A stretch of 64,000 bases of DNA from Siderastrea radians (lineage: Eukaryota > Cnidaria > Anthozoa > Scleractinia > Rhizangiidae). This document shows, one piece after another, positions 1 to 15,500 of this stretch. The first letter of the stretch is position 1. Every line of letters starts with the position of its first letter. Position numbers and translations under genes: made by a program. Location: contig OZ024890.1 in assembly GCA_964017195.1 (NCBI GenBank), positions 71,069,276 through 71,133,275 of the forward strand, given 5' to 3'. The notes beneath the pieces were generated by a model. The model was given only the letters and a program-made list of their open reading frames with translations, was not told the origin of the DNA and searched no databases.

Positions 1-56
1 CATACATACAACGAAAGATTAGTCGGCCTCGTTGGACGTACAGCCAAAACAATCAG

Positions 57-3000
57 TTATTGTTCCGCCACCAACCTTTTCCTCTTGTGGGTTTTGTGTT
101 GCTTCACGGGATGGAACATTTCTTTGGGGGCCTCTCTCAGAGCAAAACTTTTAGCCACATGACCCAGGTGCAGGTTCTTGATATGAAATATGTGCTTCAA
201 TTCGCTGGGGTATGTTGCGTAGGCTCGCACAAATGACTGGTAAGCTGACAAAAGAAGTTACAGAGTCATGGTCTATCTCAGCGTTCTAAACCATTCATGA
301 AAACTATCGTACAAGGGGGCTAAAGCCCCGGAACTCTATGCATGAAATTCCAAAGTGAAACGGAAAACCAAGTTGTCGAACAGCTCCAGTTAGGAGCAAA
401 CAAATCTTAAAGTGCAATCTGAACGATCCATCTGCAAATACGGGGATGGATCGATCAATCTAGTGTCTATTCCATTCTATGGAACCTTCAATACCGCGCT
501 CTTTTTTCTTCTCACGTTTTTGTTCCACTTGGAAGTCTTAATAATCCGAATAAACTAAATCAGAAAATGGATCAGGGAAGGCAGCCACTGTAAGCTAAAT
601 CCTAAGGCTTACGAATTACTGAACGCAACCATACTTTTCAAGACTTAAAGGGAAAAATACTAATACGAGCTGAAGTCACGCAATCAGACAGCAGAATAAG
701 GTAACGCACCTGCTTTAGCTGCTTTCAAGTGGCGTTGATCAGAAAGAACGTAATCCTCAAATGAATTCTGTAAATCGGTGGCTGACTCCTGTATTCTTTG
801 TTCAAGAACATTCTAAGAATAAGGACAACAACAACAAGAAAGTTAGTAGTTAACGAATTCGAACAGAAGGGGAAAACTAAAACTGGATTCCTGTCGGCAC
901 TTACCTTGGACTTTTTCCTAGTGGGTCGTTTGGAGGCACCACGAGAGTTTCAAGTACGTCGTTGACAAGCAACTCTTGAGGGCTTAAAATACAACCAGAA
1001 ATAACCGATCAAATCACACTTTGTCCCAAACACCACCCAAGCACCGTATGGGCGTTCCATGGGTGTCCTTNNNNNNNNNNNNNNNNNNNNNNNNNNNNNN
1101 NNNNNNNNNNNNNNNNNNNNNNNNNNNNNNNNNNNNNNNNNNNNNNNNNNNNNNNNNNNNNNNNNNNNNNNNNNNNNNNNNNNNNNNNNNNNNNNNNNNN
1201 NNNNNNNNNNNNNNNNNNNNNNNNNNNNNNNNNNNNNNNNNNNNNNNNNNNNNNNNNNNNNNNNNNNNNNGTGTATGCAATTACGAGGAACAAACTACAG
1301 TGGCCTGGGGCAGCTATCACTGATACCCCACATCAGGAAATTTGCACCATGCAGGGGATCGAGTTCCATATTTAAACGCTGAAAAATTCCCTTTTGGCGA
1401 AGGTGCAAGGTTAGTTCCTCAGCTTTTCAGATGATATCCCCTGGGACAGTTATTAAGTTTAAAAAATAAGCTTATAGTGAGGACGCATGCACAGTGATCA
1501 AGTATGTTTTACACATCAAGAGCTTTGTTCACAAACCTGATTCCGTGTTGCTTTAAAGTCTCTAAGTACGCAGCCTGAATATCACAAGTATAAGAAAACG
1601 ACATCAACAAACAGGAGAACGTAAGCCCTTTAATTTACACGCACCCAATTCCCCACCTCCCCCCCCCCTGCACGGGGATATGGGACGCTAACATGGCATG
1701 CCAGTCGACCCAAGGTATTATTTTCGCCCAAGTCTCATTCCCAGCCATTATTTTGCTCGTCACACAACGCTTCTAGGGTTGCATGAATACGCAAATAACG
1801 ACCACTGAAGAGACACCCCACAGTAAAGCGGCTATAAGACATGGTAGTCGACTGAAAAGCCCACAAGGAAGGATGGTACTTGAATGAAGGGCCACGTGGC
1901 AGAAAAGTCGAATGAAGCGCCTATACGTACATAATTAAGAGTAGGGCAGGGTAACTGAGTGCGCGAATGTAGCGCCTATGATTAAAATTAGGGCAGAATA
2001 GCTCGATTGAAGGAGGTATTACGAGACTGAAATACCAAAGTTTCGATTACGACAATTACAAACAAGGAGGCAAAACCTACTTCAGCTGGAGTTAAAAACA
2101 GCAAGGCGCTCCCTTTTAGTCCAATTCTCGCCGTGCGACCAACTCTGTGAACATAGTCCGCTGGGTTTCCAGGAGTATTATACTGAAATTAAAAAGATGA
2201 AAATATAACAGGAAAAACTGACGTTCTGTACGCCTTATGCACTGTTTCTGATGACGTGACGGGGGGGCGGTGGGGGGGGAAATCTTTGGCAAAAACCAGG
2301 ACGGAGAGCTTGAGATGGTAATTACACATCAACGAATGCGCCTTCGATGGGGCGGGCGGGCAACGTTTCCGAATGCTGTCGTTCGTCTCTGGGCAGAGAT
2401 GGGCCATTATTATACGGAGACTATTATGCAATCAATTTGTCCATTGACAACATCTTAGGGCCTCACCACTATTTCCAACCTAGTTAAAGACTGACGTCTG
2501 ATGTGTTTCTAGAACATCATATGCGCTTTAAGAATTTCACCGTTAGCACTATTAAACAGTTTTTGAAAAAAATATAACGTGACCTTCGCATTCTTTACCT
2601 GTATTATCCAATTAACATGGGGTAAATCCAATCCCCTGGCGGCTACGTCCTGAAAAATAAAATTAAAAAAAAAAAGGTTAATTGCATCTAACTTACATGT
2701 AGATAAATATAATGCGGAGGAAAGGACTTAAATAAGCAACAACTTTACAAAGCTTAATAAAGGCACTCTTACCGTACAAACCAAAATTCCATTCTTTGTA
2801 TCGCTGAAACGTTTGAACACGTCTATCCTTTCCTGCAAGAAAATAGGACAGCAACAACAATTACGTCATTTATTTATGTTACATAGCAAGTGTTAAAGTG
2901 CCACTGGGACCAGAATTTTGGTATTCCATATTTTTGCATTTTCGAAAATAGTCTGTGGTTGTTAGTCACCATGCCAAATTTCAACTCATTACGACGACTG

Positions 3001-6000
3001 AAAGTCGCTTTTTTCGGACGGTTTTTGTCGAGATTTTACGGCCGCCATTACTGGCCCTTGTTCCGGAAGCTGACTTGCGAATTAGCGGAAGTGAGGTTAG
3101 AGGCTCACCTCAAACCAAATACCTTCATACGTTTACTTGCCGCGAGAAATTTAACTGTCGTGGAGGGAAGATTTCCTGCCAACTGTTTGCTGTACGGCCT
3201 TGAAATTTTCGTTGCTGCAGCAGTTATAAAGGGTATTACTTGTGTTGTACAATGCTACAACAATAAATCCAACCACCGAGCTGGTATTTCGCTTCATCAA
3301 AGCCTTGCGAGCGGACCGGCAATGGAGAAATGAATAATTTTTGCAATCACACACAGTGCAAATTTCAACCCGAGAGGTATTTTCGTCGGCTGTTCTGATC
3401 ACTTCACGAACGAGTGTTTCCAGAGGGCTGTTCATGTCGAAGGATCCCAGAGGTCGATTATTCCATTGTCCATTCCAAGTATATGGAAAAAAAGATCCGG
3501 AAAAAACGAGACGAAAGGTAGCTAATCTTAACGCAGTTGAAGTGATAGTTTGTTTCTTTTTCAACACATCCATCATTGAGCAAAACTTATTTTCTTTTAA
3601 CGTATTTTAAAGTTTATTTTCTTCGGCGTAGTCCTCATCAGTAAAATGCATCCTGGGTGAATGCAGAACCGCCGCAATTAAGCCAATAGTTTGTATTGCT
3701 TAGCTTTTTTTTAAATCCGTGTGTGTTAATTTCAAAGCAGTAATCGCTTAGAAGCATGGTCATTTATTTTATAGCATACCATCCTGACTGTGGAGAAACT
3801 TTTCTCCTTATTCCCTGTCGGTGAAGAGTCGATTGACATTATCATTCGAAATATATAAAGGCTTCAACAGCTCGGATCGTCTTGCGTGGTTGGGAAAAAA
3901 TATCACACGCCACTATTTGTCTAAGGGGTTTACAATGTTATTAGATACAATTTTAATAGATTAGATATCAAGTTATTATTTTTACGCAATGAATAAAGCA
4001 AGTGAAAGCTTCGTTTCTTCGGCGGTCCGCATGTTGTTGTTGAGCAGCAGAAAATTTTTCCTTGTGTCTTTGATTTGTACGACAAATATTTAGATTCCGG
4101 TCACACAAGGCCTCCAGTTCTTAAAAAAAAGTCTTGGTTTATTTCACTTTTTTCGGCTCAAGTTAAGAATTCTACAAAAACTGTTCAAAATATTTAGAAA
4201 CCCAAGCACTTGTGTCTCTATGCAAGCGACCACTGTACCATGATTGACACGATAGGCTTCTTCAGCTGACTGCCAGATGACTACAGCATTACGGCTCTTC
4301 AATAATTTTTCCCATACTATGCTAAGAATGGCCAAAAATCTCATTGCTTCACAATATAAATATAAACAAAGGCAGACAAAATGTAGCTTCTTTTATTTCT
4401 CCAACGAAGCGAACAATAAAATCAATCCACGATGCTTGAGAATTTGCAGGCATCAAATTCTAGAGTTTTTATAGGTGTTTTGTCTAAATTTCCAAAGCTT
4501 AAAACATCAGTTTTTCGAATAGCTGGACAGCGATTTATCTCGTGCTCTTTGAGCAACTTGTGCCTGAACTGTAATCACTGTAAGCATCATTTTCCGCATG
4601 TTTTGAACTTCCGCCAGCATGGCGAGAAAAACAACTTTGAACAGTTTGTTTACAAGTTTGTTATAAGCTGAAATCTCCTGACATCATTTCTTACATCGTA
4701 CGGTAAGAAAAATTCTTCAATCGCCGAATGAAATGAATCCTCTGATGCTTTGGAAGCTAAAGACTGTTTCGAATCGTAGAAATACTCTTCGGAGGTCTCG
4801 CAGTCGACGGTAGGCATCTTGAGTCAAAACACAAGGAAACGCGACTGAGGTGAGCCTCTGACGTCACAAGCTATTAAATTGCGCAATCACCCAGGAACAC
4901 GTTTTCAGTAATGGCGGACACATTTTACGCAACTTTGGAGCTTAAAAATATTAGGATGGACGGTTTCTTGTTCAGTTTTCTGGGTAAATATAGACACAAC
5001 GCGATATTCTGCGAAAGAATTTGGCCGAAATAGACCTACGAATTTTCGTCTCAGTGGCACTTTAAAGCATCGCAAGCTTCGCGCGTCAAGGTGATGTTAC
5101 TTTGTACAAGTTCAAGTCCTGTCTTTGATTTCGTCAAGTAAATTCCACCACAATTTTGCCACCTTCTGTGAATTTTTCTAGACATAATCTCTCGCTTTCT
5201 CCCAAATACTTCGCAACTTGCTGCTGGCATTCTATGTGCTAAAGGCGAAAGAAGACTCCGTCATGTTAAAGTCAAAAACATCTCATGAATTCTATGGTTT
5301 TCAAAATACCGCGAACGAGAGCTCATGTGTGAAAAAATCTTACACATATGTAGTTTGTTTACAGAGTAAACATTAACCGAGTCGAAATACATCAGGCACG
5401 ACAAGAAAGGGAAAGGAATGACAGAATTCAAGAGTCCCAATCTGAAATCATGGAGAAAATGGAATGAAATAATTTTAACTTACCGACTGAGACATGTTTC
5501 CGTGAAGTTTGAAAATAGTCAATAGCGATTCTGGAGAAATAAAAGAAGATAAAAACAATAAATAAAATTTAAAAATAACCAAAAACAACAACGATAACAA
5601 ATTAGAGAAAGGAAGTAACTTACTTGAAAAAGACTGAAGACAGTCTTTGAACAGATCGCAATGGAAATCAACAGAATCTCGACTGGACAAGAAAACTATC
5701 ACTTTGGCAACCGTCGATTGCTGCGAAAGAAAAAGAACTGTCTCTTACAACGTCTTCGCCAAGCAAAATTAAACATGATATAATAAGAGAGGCAATAACT
5801 CTGCGAATACTTTGCCGGAATGAACAGCCTCCCCAGTCCCCTTTTCGTGTTCGCCAATACACACGTCTTCTTAGGAAGTAGTAACAGTAATCACGGTCTA
5901 TGCATTACCTCCGATTGGTTTTTCCACAGTAAAAACGCTGCCAAGGTGACTAAACGAAGTTTGCTGGGAACCACGATAAAGAACTGTTTCAATTGTTCAG

Positions 6001-9000
6001 GAGTGGTGTAGCTAACATCACTTGAACTCTGAAATGAAGAATGAAGACAAGCGAAAGAACGACCTTCTACGATGAACAAAAACTAAACATAACAAAAACA
6101 AGCTAGGACTTTTAGCAAATGACAAAGGATTGTACGGTGGGGGGGGGGGGGTAAGTTTGTGCCCCCCCCCCACCATACAAACGTCTGTAAAATTTCGCGA
6201 CTTTGCGGAGCTACATCTCTGCTCGTTTTTGACATATCACTCTCAAACTCGGCAAGTTTACTTGTTTTGAAGGCGCTCTTTTTTGTCGATAAATTTTCGC
6301 TACTGGTCCTAGTCACAAGTGCAAAAAAAACGGTGGAAGGGTCTATAACACGTGAATCCCTTGACCGTTTCAAAATTCAGTATCAGCCAACAGAAAACTC
6401 GAGCTAGAAGGCTACTTGTTAAACAAAACAACAGACCTCTGGCTCGCATTGTGCTTCAACCGTGCTGCACCTTCTTTCTGCTGTCACGTCAATAAATAAT
6501 GGCTTGTGAAGACTGACACCTGCCAATCTCTGCACTCCTGTAAAATGAAGGTACAATTTCAGAATTAGAACAGGAAGCCATTCAGTTGAAATAGATTGAG
6601 CAGCAGTTGCTGTTGCTGCGTGAATAAGGTCGCAATATAGAAATATAGTGATGTTGTACTTGTAGACACGCAGCCTTCTCCGCAGACGTGACTCGTCACG
6701 TGACTCGTCACGCGCTCCTCCCCAACGAGGAGAGCGTGACGAACCAAAGAACGTCTGCGCAAGAGGCTAGTAGAGACACAGCCTTCACATGCACAGTACA
6801 AGTGGAGCTGAGCAAGTGCGAGGTGCAAGCTTCATAGTGAATACTACGCCAGATCGTTCGTCGCCATGTTTCCTCTGGCTCGGTTTGACGGACTTTCGGC
6901 GTTATTAGTTAATACGTATACTTACATCAGTTTGGCCTCATACAACAAGTTTGTTTTCGAAGCATGAAGGTTAATATCTACGCCTAATCAGACGGCATTT
7001 ATTGAAAGGCTGGAGTCTAAATCTCAACAAGAAACGGATTTCTTTCTGTTTAACTGTCTCTGTTATTTTATTGATGTAGGATATCATCCTCAGTCCGAGA
7101 TGGTCCGGCAGCTTATGATAATAAAAAGCTTCTAACGCTTGTTTTAATTGTTGTTGTTGTTGTTGTTGTTTTTCTTGGTATGTTCATACCGTACGTACTG
7201 TACCTTCATTAAGTGTAGCTGAAAGCAGGACAGTTTGACACCTAACTCCAGCAAACAGCGCTTTCTTGACAGCAGTAAGAATGGAAGAGACATCCTTCTC
7301 AAAACCAAGATCTAAAAGCCTGTTGTTGAAAAATGAACATAATTTTCGGCAAATTTTGAGAACACAAACCTACGCTAAAAATGAGGATCGTGCCTAATTC
7401 AGTGTTCTTGTTAGACCAAAATCAAATGTCTCAATGCCAGATCTATTTTGTGCAACACGTTCGCAACGTTAAGTAAGTTGTGTGCATTGCTAAAACGCAA
7501 CTCACAGGAAACCTTGGCATATCATCTTGTTCCTTCGTTGGAGTACATCATTTCCTTAAGTTACTGATAAATCTAACGCACAGTAACTGATTATAAAAAT
7601 TATCGTAATTGATAATAACACGATATCACCGTGCACAATAAGACAAGTACCTGTCCGCTTCATCAAGGACAATCCATCGAAGTCTCTTCAATTCCAAACT
7701 CTTGGTTTTCTGAAGTCCAAAGTAGAAGAAAAATATTGAAAAAGCGAAAGAACTCACCATAAATTTTTGACAGATTAATGTATCTTCACTTGGCTTTGGC
7801 TTAGTCCCAATTCGTACACGGCAGAGTGTTTCTGAGAAAAAGCGCTTTTAACCAGGAATTGCGTCAAGATTTCAGAGACAAAAAAATTCGATGATTTGAT
7901 TTTTTTTTCTTTTAGGTTGCGTGTTGTATCATAGCAAAACAAGAGAAAGGCATAGGGGTCCATCTTACCTCAATATGATCTAAAAGTCTTCCCGGAGTTG
8001 CAACAAGAACGTTTATACCTTTTCTTATTCTAAACAGAAAAAAGAACTTGAAAATAAGTACAATTAGAGTATAATACTACACAAGATGATTCATAAATGA
8101 CTTCACACGTATCAGTGTTAAGCCTCAGAGAGAAGGAAGGATGAAGGAGCAGGTGGGTAGCTCCTACCCCTGGGAATTTGACAGTAAATTCCCCAGGGTA
8201 GAGGCCATCCCAACGGTGCTTAGTAATCCGTACTCCAGTACATACGCATCCGTGTGGGTCTGGGTCTGGGTCTAGTTGGTGTAAACGCAAGTATGAGTGG
8301 TGGAGCAAAGAAAAAAGTGTCGAAATCACAAAGGGAATGGGGAAAAGTAAGGTTGAAAATTGCTTTTCTCTTTTACACGGCTTCGAAAGTTGCCAAAAAG
8401 AGATATAAAACAACCAAAGTAGAGAATTTGACGACCTGACTTCACCCGTATTTTGGGCTCCAGCTAAGGTGGGGATATAAGTGTGTTAACAAAAGTCACA
8501 TGCCCGCATCTACCAGTGATCATAACGGTCACTTCTGCACCTACTGCAAGGAATGAACAAACTGCCTCGGTATTTACTCTAGGAATAGCTTTTATACTCA
8601 ATACTTGTGCAGGAAAGGCCAGGAATGAAAAGCGAATGCAGAAAATTACAGGGAAAAGAGACTCCCTGCATCTTTAGTAACTAATACCCCATCTATTCCC
8701 ACCATGTAAAAATCCGAAATACAATGTTAAATACATTACCGAGCTTTCTCGGATTTTCGTTTTTCTCCTCCAGTGACAATTCCTGGTACAACCCATTGAA
8801 AAGGCTGATAAAAAGAAAAGGAAAAGAACTTAACAATTCTGAGCAGCAATGTCTAACAATCGAGTAGCGTTTAAGATATAAATGTCCACGTCTCACATCT
8901 TTGGAGGAACACTAATAATTCAGTTCCACACTGACAGAACTCAGTGTTGCGGTGAGAAAGACGATAATGTAAATGTTTGATATACGCTTCCAAGCTGCAA

Positions 9001-12000
9001 AAGAACGTGAATTTTGGAAGGAAATGTCTTTATACCAGATTCTAATGCAGGCGCCAAGGTAGCACAAGCCTGGTACATACGTCGTGTAGCAAGTCATTCA
9101 GACCTGAAAACGTAATTTGAAAATGATTAATACCCAGATTGATATAAATGCAACGCACCTTGACAAGCCTTTGAAGCACATCAAAGCTCTGTACGGCAAG
9201 CTACAAAAAAAAGAAAAAAAAGAACAACTCTTCTTGCTTTTTTGTAAAATAAACTTCAGTTATTTTCTCCATACGATTTTCTGTAATATTATAGGCATCA
9301 TATGAAGCATCCTCGGAGACCCAGGGCCAGATAGTGGGGCAAGGGGAAAGTCGGAACGGGCAACCCCAAGTTTTTTTATTTTTGCCCTGTCCGACTTTCC
9401 TTCGCCCCACTATCCGCTCCTGGGTCTCCGAGGATGCATATGAAGAAGCTCAATTATATGAGCAGTCTTAAATCGTTCCACCAACATCTTGTTTAATCGT
9501 TAATATTTCTGTTGTGGTGTCCGCATGTTACCCATGAATGCATGTTACCCACCAAAACAAAAAAAAGATACAATAGACCATTTTTAATGTAATACTTTAA
9601 AACAATAATTTTAAATTAACTTCAATGTAATACTTTAAGACAATACATTCATTGCACCTCTCTCGTAGGAACCAGAATCACAGCATACGGGCCATCATTT
9701 CTCTAAAAATAACAGGATAACAAAGGAAAATGGTAAAATCTCAAAAACAAACTGATGGTAAAAGGTTTTAAGCATAGGCAACCCTCGTTTATTTCCAGTG
9801 TTACAGAGGAGATCCGATATAACGAACACAATCAGATTTGCCTGATATAACGAATAAATGCCATCATGAGACTGAAGCTGAATGCACAGCCAATCAACAG
9901 AGAAGCACGCAGACCCGAAATCACGAAGTTTAATTCTTCTTTCAAATGTGGAAAGTATAATTGCACGATTAAACAGATGCAGAGTGGTGTAATGTCCAAA
10001 TTAGCCTCTAGGAATAACTTAAGGTGACTCGATCGAAATAACTGACGCGCACTATGCCTCTCTAAAAACTCTAATAACATCGTCATTTCTCACTCGATTG
10101 CCTCGAAACTTTCGCATTTTACACGCAATTTTTCGCGGAATAATACGTATGTCAACATGTAGATGTACTGTTTGTTAATTTTGCGTGATTTTGCTTTTAC
10201 TGAACACTAATTTTTGGATAAAATTGCTATTCTAACAAAACTGAGCGCTACGATTTGGTTCAAACTTCTAGAATCAGCTTACAATAACATCTTACCTTGA
10301 CTCTTCAAGTTTCCTCAAAATCGTCGGAACAGAAATCCCGGCACAATTTGAACGTCAAAATAACAACCCCAGACAGACTTCAAAGTTTGGACCGCTCCAG
10401 CGCTTTCCAAATTTGACTTAAAAGCATAACAACTCCAGATAAAGTAAGTTCAATGTATCGCTATAGTTAGCACCAAACCGCATTTGGCTATCCGCAACGA
10501 TGAAAAAGTTTGGGCGACTATTATAAACTCACTTTTTGCACAAAAAGACAACGAAGTCGACAAATTCACGTTTTTCTGAATTAAATGTAAACTAACCGGA
10601 CGAATTGAATAAAACTCCCGGCACAGGAAACAGAATCTTTTACACATACTTTGCGCAATTTTACATTGCTGGGGCGGTCTTGATTTGGAAAATATATTTT
10701 TTGAAAGTTATGCACTATCGAACCTCTGTTCTGTATACAGCTTTGTTGTTATCTGAATTCCACAGTAGCGCTATGCAAATTTCCTTGTATTTGATGAGAG
10801 TTTGAGGAATTTACACATTGGCTAGGGGGGTGCAATGACGGTTTTTGGTCGCTCCACGCTTTAATGGTCTTACGTGTCTATATAGTTTCACGCCAGGTGA
10901 AGGTTAAAATCGTTCTTTTGAGATATACAAAAAAGTTTGTCACCTGATATCGACCTAGGATAATAATTGTTCCTTAATTTATTTTCAATTAGCATGATCA
11001 TGAAATTATAGAACAGATCATAAAACCACCATCAATAAAAGGAAAATCACGAAAAATTAATGAACAGTACATCTACATATTGCTATACGTATTATTCCTC
11101 GATAAATTGCGCGTGAAATGCGAAAGATTTAAGGCAATCGAGTGAGAAATGACGATGTTATTAGAGTTTTTAGAGAGGCATAGAGCGCGTCATTTATTTT
11201 GATCGAGTCACCTTAAAGTGCCTATGAACTAAAAAAATTTTCTCCTAAATATGATAGTTTATGACTCCCTCAGTCTAAATATGTAAGTTTTGCTGAGTAG
11301 AACCCTTTGCATGGGATATTTTTCCAGCCGCAAAGTTCGAATTTGGCACCCGAAATGTGTCTCCATTTTGCGCGCGGTCAAAACGATCGCATTACAAGGC
11401 TGTGACGTCACAAATCGCGCAGAAGACAAGAGTGTTATGACTGACAAAAGGGTTTCCAGAAGAGAAATTGCTTTGGAGTGACTCGTGGGCCCAGGATTGT
11501 AAGCTACAAGGGCAGGATTCGCACAATGAGAGCATGTGTGTCTCGTTTCTCAAAAGGAAACGAATTAGGGAGAGAAGCAGACTCATTTGAACCGCGTTCG
11601 ACTCGGTAAGAATTCGATTCGACCCGCATTACAGAGCTGCTTCTCGGAGAAACCGCAGCATTTGAATGTCGCGTTAATATAATTATGTCATTTATGCCAC
11701 TGTTGGATTAGTTCTCCTAGTAGCAATTATCGCAATTCAAGATTAACGATCGAGATAAAGAAGGTTTTCAATATTTGGCCACAAAACTATTCCTATATGC
11801 AGCTATCCACTATTACCTAAAAGTATCCAAGATCCACAACGCATAACTGAGCTACAAAGTTTTGTTTACATTTCCGTTTTCTTTGGAAACCACATGCAAT
11901 ACGTTTCTCAAACTGGATGTTCACCATAGAGTTTGAAGGGATAACAATGAACGGAACTGACTTGACCGACGACGAGACAAGACGTTTTAGTTAATCAGAG

Positions 12001-12553
12001 ATAGCTATAGGAATATTTATAAATCCCTCGTGTCTGATGTTTCGTCAAATAAAAGGAAGCAGTTCAGCTCAGCATTGATAATTTTTATTGCAAGCCACTC
12101 TGCTTCCACTGCATTTGATTTATGTGGTCCTCTTTAAACACCACACATTTCAAACAGATTTGTGCCTCTCTTCTTGTTGACCCTCCTCCTGTTATCTCAA
12201 GAGGACCATATAATATGAAATTTCACATACCACACTTAACACCGTCTAATTGACCCTTCTGCAGTACAGTCTTGGTGATGTAGGTTTAATTTCAATTTAT
12301 GGCATAAGTTATTTAATCATTTTTATTACTGAAGGGCAATGAAAATATGTGACCTTCATTTCCCATTATTTAATTTTGTGGCAGGCTTTGTATTGGGAAT
12401 GCCTCACACACTGAATTGTCTCAGTCTCTTCTTGACTCATTCCCTGTACCCAAGAAAGCTACCACACAAGCCACCTAATTAGCCAACAGAAAATCAATAA
12501 TGAGGTTTCAAAATGGGCCTTTTCGATCTCGTTCTCCACCTTTAATTTGTAAT

Positions 12554-12586
<33 letters not shown>

Positions 12587-15500
12587 AATAATAATAATAA
12601 TAATAATAAATTTTCTGAAAATTAGCTGCATAGGCTATGTTCCCACCCTATGCATGCTATTTAGGGACATAACATATAAACGTCTTGTACAGCTTTAATA
12701 ATAATAATGCTGTATACACAGGATAGCCCCGTCAGTGTAAAAACACTGGTAACAAAGGGGGTTCTGTTACTAAATAAGTGCCCAAGATAGTAAAATACAT
12801 ATCTTCAAACATTAATAGTGGCATGCATGGTTATGTAGCGGAAGCCTGATGCAAACACGAGAGTGTTGGGAGAATTCAAAGGATTATGCGAGCTTGATCG
12901 AACACAGACTCTTAGACATTTGTAACTGAAGAGCATATCTCTTAACAACAAAAAAGGCTAATACATGCATAATGTGCACAGTGTACTGGGAGGGTACTGT
13001 AATTTAAAGGGTTTATGGATCCAAGGGAGCTGCCTTAACCTCTCCCCATCCCCCCCCCTCCTTACACAAAAATAACAAACAAAAAAAATGAAAATACACA
13101 CACAAAGAGAGCAATTTCTACTTGACATTGATTTCTGCCATACTTCATGTAACTGGAATGGGTGTATGTTTCAATGAAAATGGCACTTCAAAATGTACTT
13201 CTGGAGCAAATTACATATTCATCTCAGTGTTGAGATTGACCCAAGGGAGTTATTGTCTTATGAGACCAGTATACAAAGGGAGCTCAGACCAAGCCCCAGT
13301 TGTTCAAAAGGTGGATAAGTGTTATGGAAACCAATTGCGTTATCCACTGGATAGAGATTTATCTGGTCGATAGCACTATCCAACTTTTGAACAACTGGGG
13401 CCAGTATAACTGGACAGGTATGGTCAAGTTTATTTACATGAGACCAGCATCATGAAAGTATAAGTGATCACATAAAGCCTGTAAGAATTCAGCACACTAG
13501 CTCTCACCTGCCATAGCATGTTTCCACAAAATTGGTATGAACCAAAATCCTCAAGCAAATTGCTGAACAGAATGACAAAAATCTCAGCTGGTCTAATATT
13601 GTGTAGGCAATTACTTAAACCAGTTCATGTAGTCAGAAGCGATGAATTATTACAAGGACAAAGCTGAAGTCACACTAGTCTGAGTTTGCACACGTATCAT
13701 ACAATGTCCAGCTTTATTTATCACAGTCATCATCCTCATAGCACCTCCAGGTGGAGTAAAAGACCACAAATGAGCACCATACTCAAAAATTCTTATTTAT
13801 TTGCTTTGAGATGCTCCCTCATAAATGGCTTGAAATTTGCAATAAAAGCACTGCACGTCCATTTGAAAATCATTTGCCGCTGCTGATTATAATAAATAAA
13901 AAACACGCTCTTTAGAAATTACTACTGATGTCTCAGCCATTAGGCATGTAATATTTCAAGCAAATTTTGGGTATGCTTATCTTCAATGCAGTGGTGGTTG
14001 GACACGGTCCGAAAGGCATGGTGGATCATTACATTAGCCAATCACGAGTAACCTCTTAACCAGGACGAGAAGTCAACATGGCGGCCTTTGACGGGAATGT
14101 GAGCTTCACTTCTTGTCATTTTAATGTGCAATCTGTCCCCAGTGCAACTTACATTTAACAAGAATAATTAGGATTGGTGTGTATCTAGATGTCTTGAAAT
14201 CTATGGATCTGGTCATCTTTTGTAAGTCAAGTTTGAGGACAATTTCGTTGAAGGTGGATCGAGCTACGTGTGCTTTCATGATATTTGTGTAGGTCTTACA
14301 TTTTGAGAATTTGTAGGCTAACCCAAAAATCTAAAACCGTTTATTTTACACCAAGATCAAGATGGATAAATTTGCTTTTAGAAAATCATATAGCGCCCGA
14401 TAGCGCCCCTCTAGTTTGAGAATTATGCGTTGTTTAAGTTGTCGAATTTTCTCTCCAATATTACTCTCACGCTGCGAGATGTGAAAATTACCCGCGAAAT
14501 ATTAACGCGAGTGATCGTCTTATTTTAATTATGACAAGTATCAACAGTACTTTGTGGCATCCCAATTGAGTGTTTTCCCTTCTTTGTTTTGTTGTCTTTA
14601 TATTACGAGGCAAAATGGTTTCTTCAGTCTGCTGTTGCCCTGTATGCAACAAACTTTCAAGAATCACATTTTGTTTGCTGAAATGACCAAAATTATTTGG
14701 GCTTTAGGGTCTTAATATATAGTCACATCATCTGTTGTGGATTGGTTTCCTAAGATCCCCTAAGCAGCAGCCTCAAGGTTCTTAACTTACAACCTCTGCG
14801 CACTGAACTACTGAGAAAGCTAAAAAATTCAGTATTGATCAGTAACTCAGATAATTGGAAATTCACGGTGCTATCTTAGACATGCAAGAGAAACCAAAAA
14901 TTGTTTGAGATATCAAAAATTTGAGATAGCCAATAGTAAATAAGTGAGCAAGATCAACCAGGGAAAACAAAAATATTTTCAGTTCAATATAGTTGTGAGC
15001 AGGTTGGGGGGGGGGGTTGGGTTCAATTTAGTGGGGTCTGCTGTAAGAAATAAAATCCAGAGCTATTGAGGGAGAACTGTGAATTATTGATTGAACATCC
15101 CTTTCAATGTGTCAGTTTAGTTGTTATTAATTGCGACCCATAAAAGGGTTGAGAACTGAGAATTGATTAAATATCCCTTTTCTAATGGAACTTGCAACTT
15201 TCACTTTCTTCATCAATTTCTTACATTGATATCAATCTGTATTTGTTTTCTACTGAATTGTCTTCCAGGAAACCGATTTCACACCAAAATGAGTAGTCTT
15301 ACTGTGTTTACATGATTATGGTACAAGTTTTTGCACCGGATCGAAAATGTTGATCTGGTACAGCAACGAGAATAAATTCGCACTGGTATGACTAGTAATG
15401 GGTATGAAATCTTGTGCTGGTATCATGTAAACAAAGTTATACAGAGCCATAAGAGGGAATGAAACTCAAACCTGCATTATGTAAACACCCCTTAAGTTTC

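Noticed and set aside
1009..1382. Open frames on both strands over the N run
   Set aside because: They consist mostly of unknown bases from the assembly gap and carry no information.
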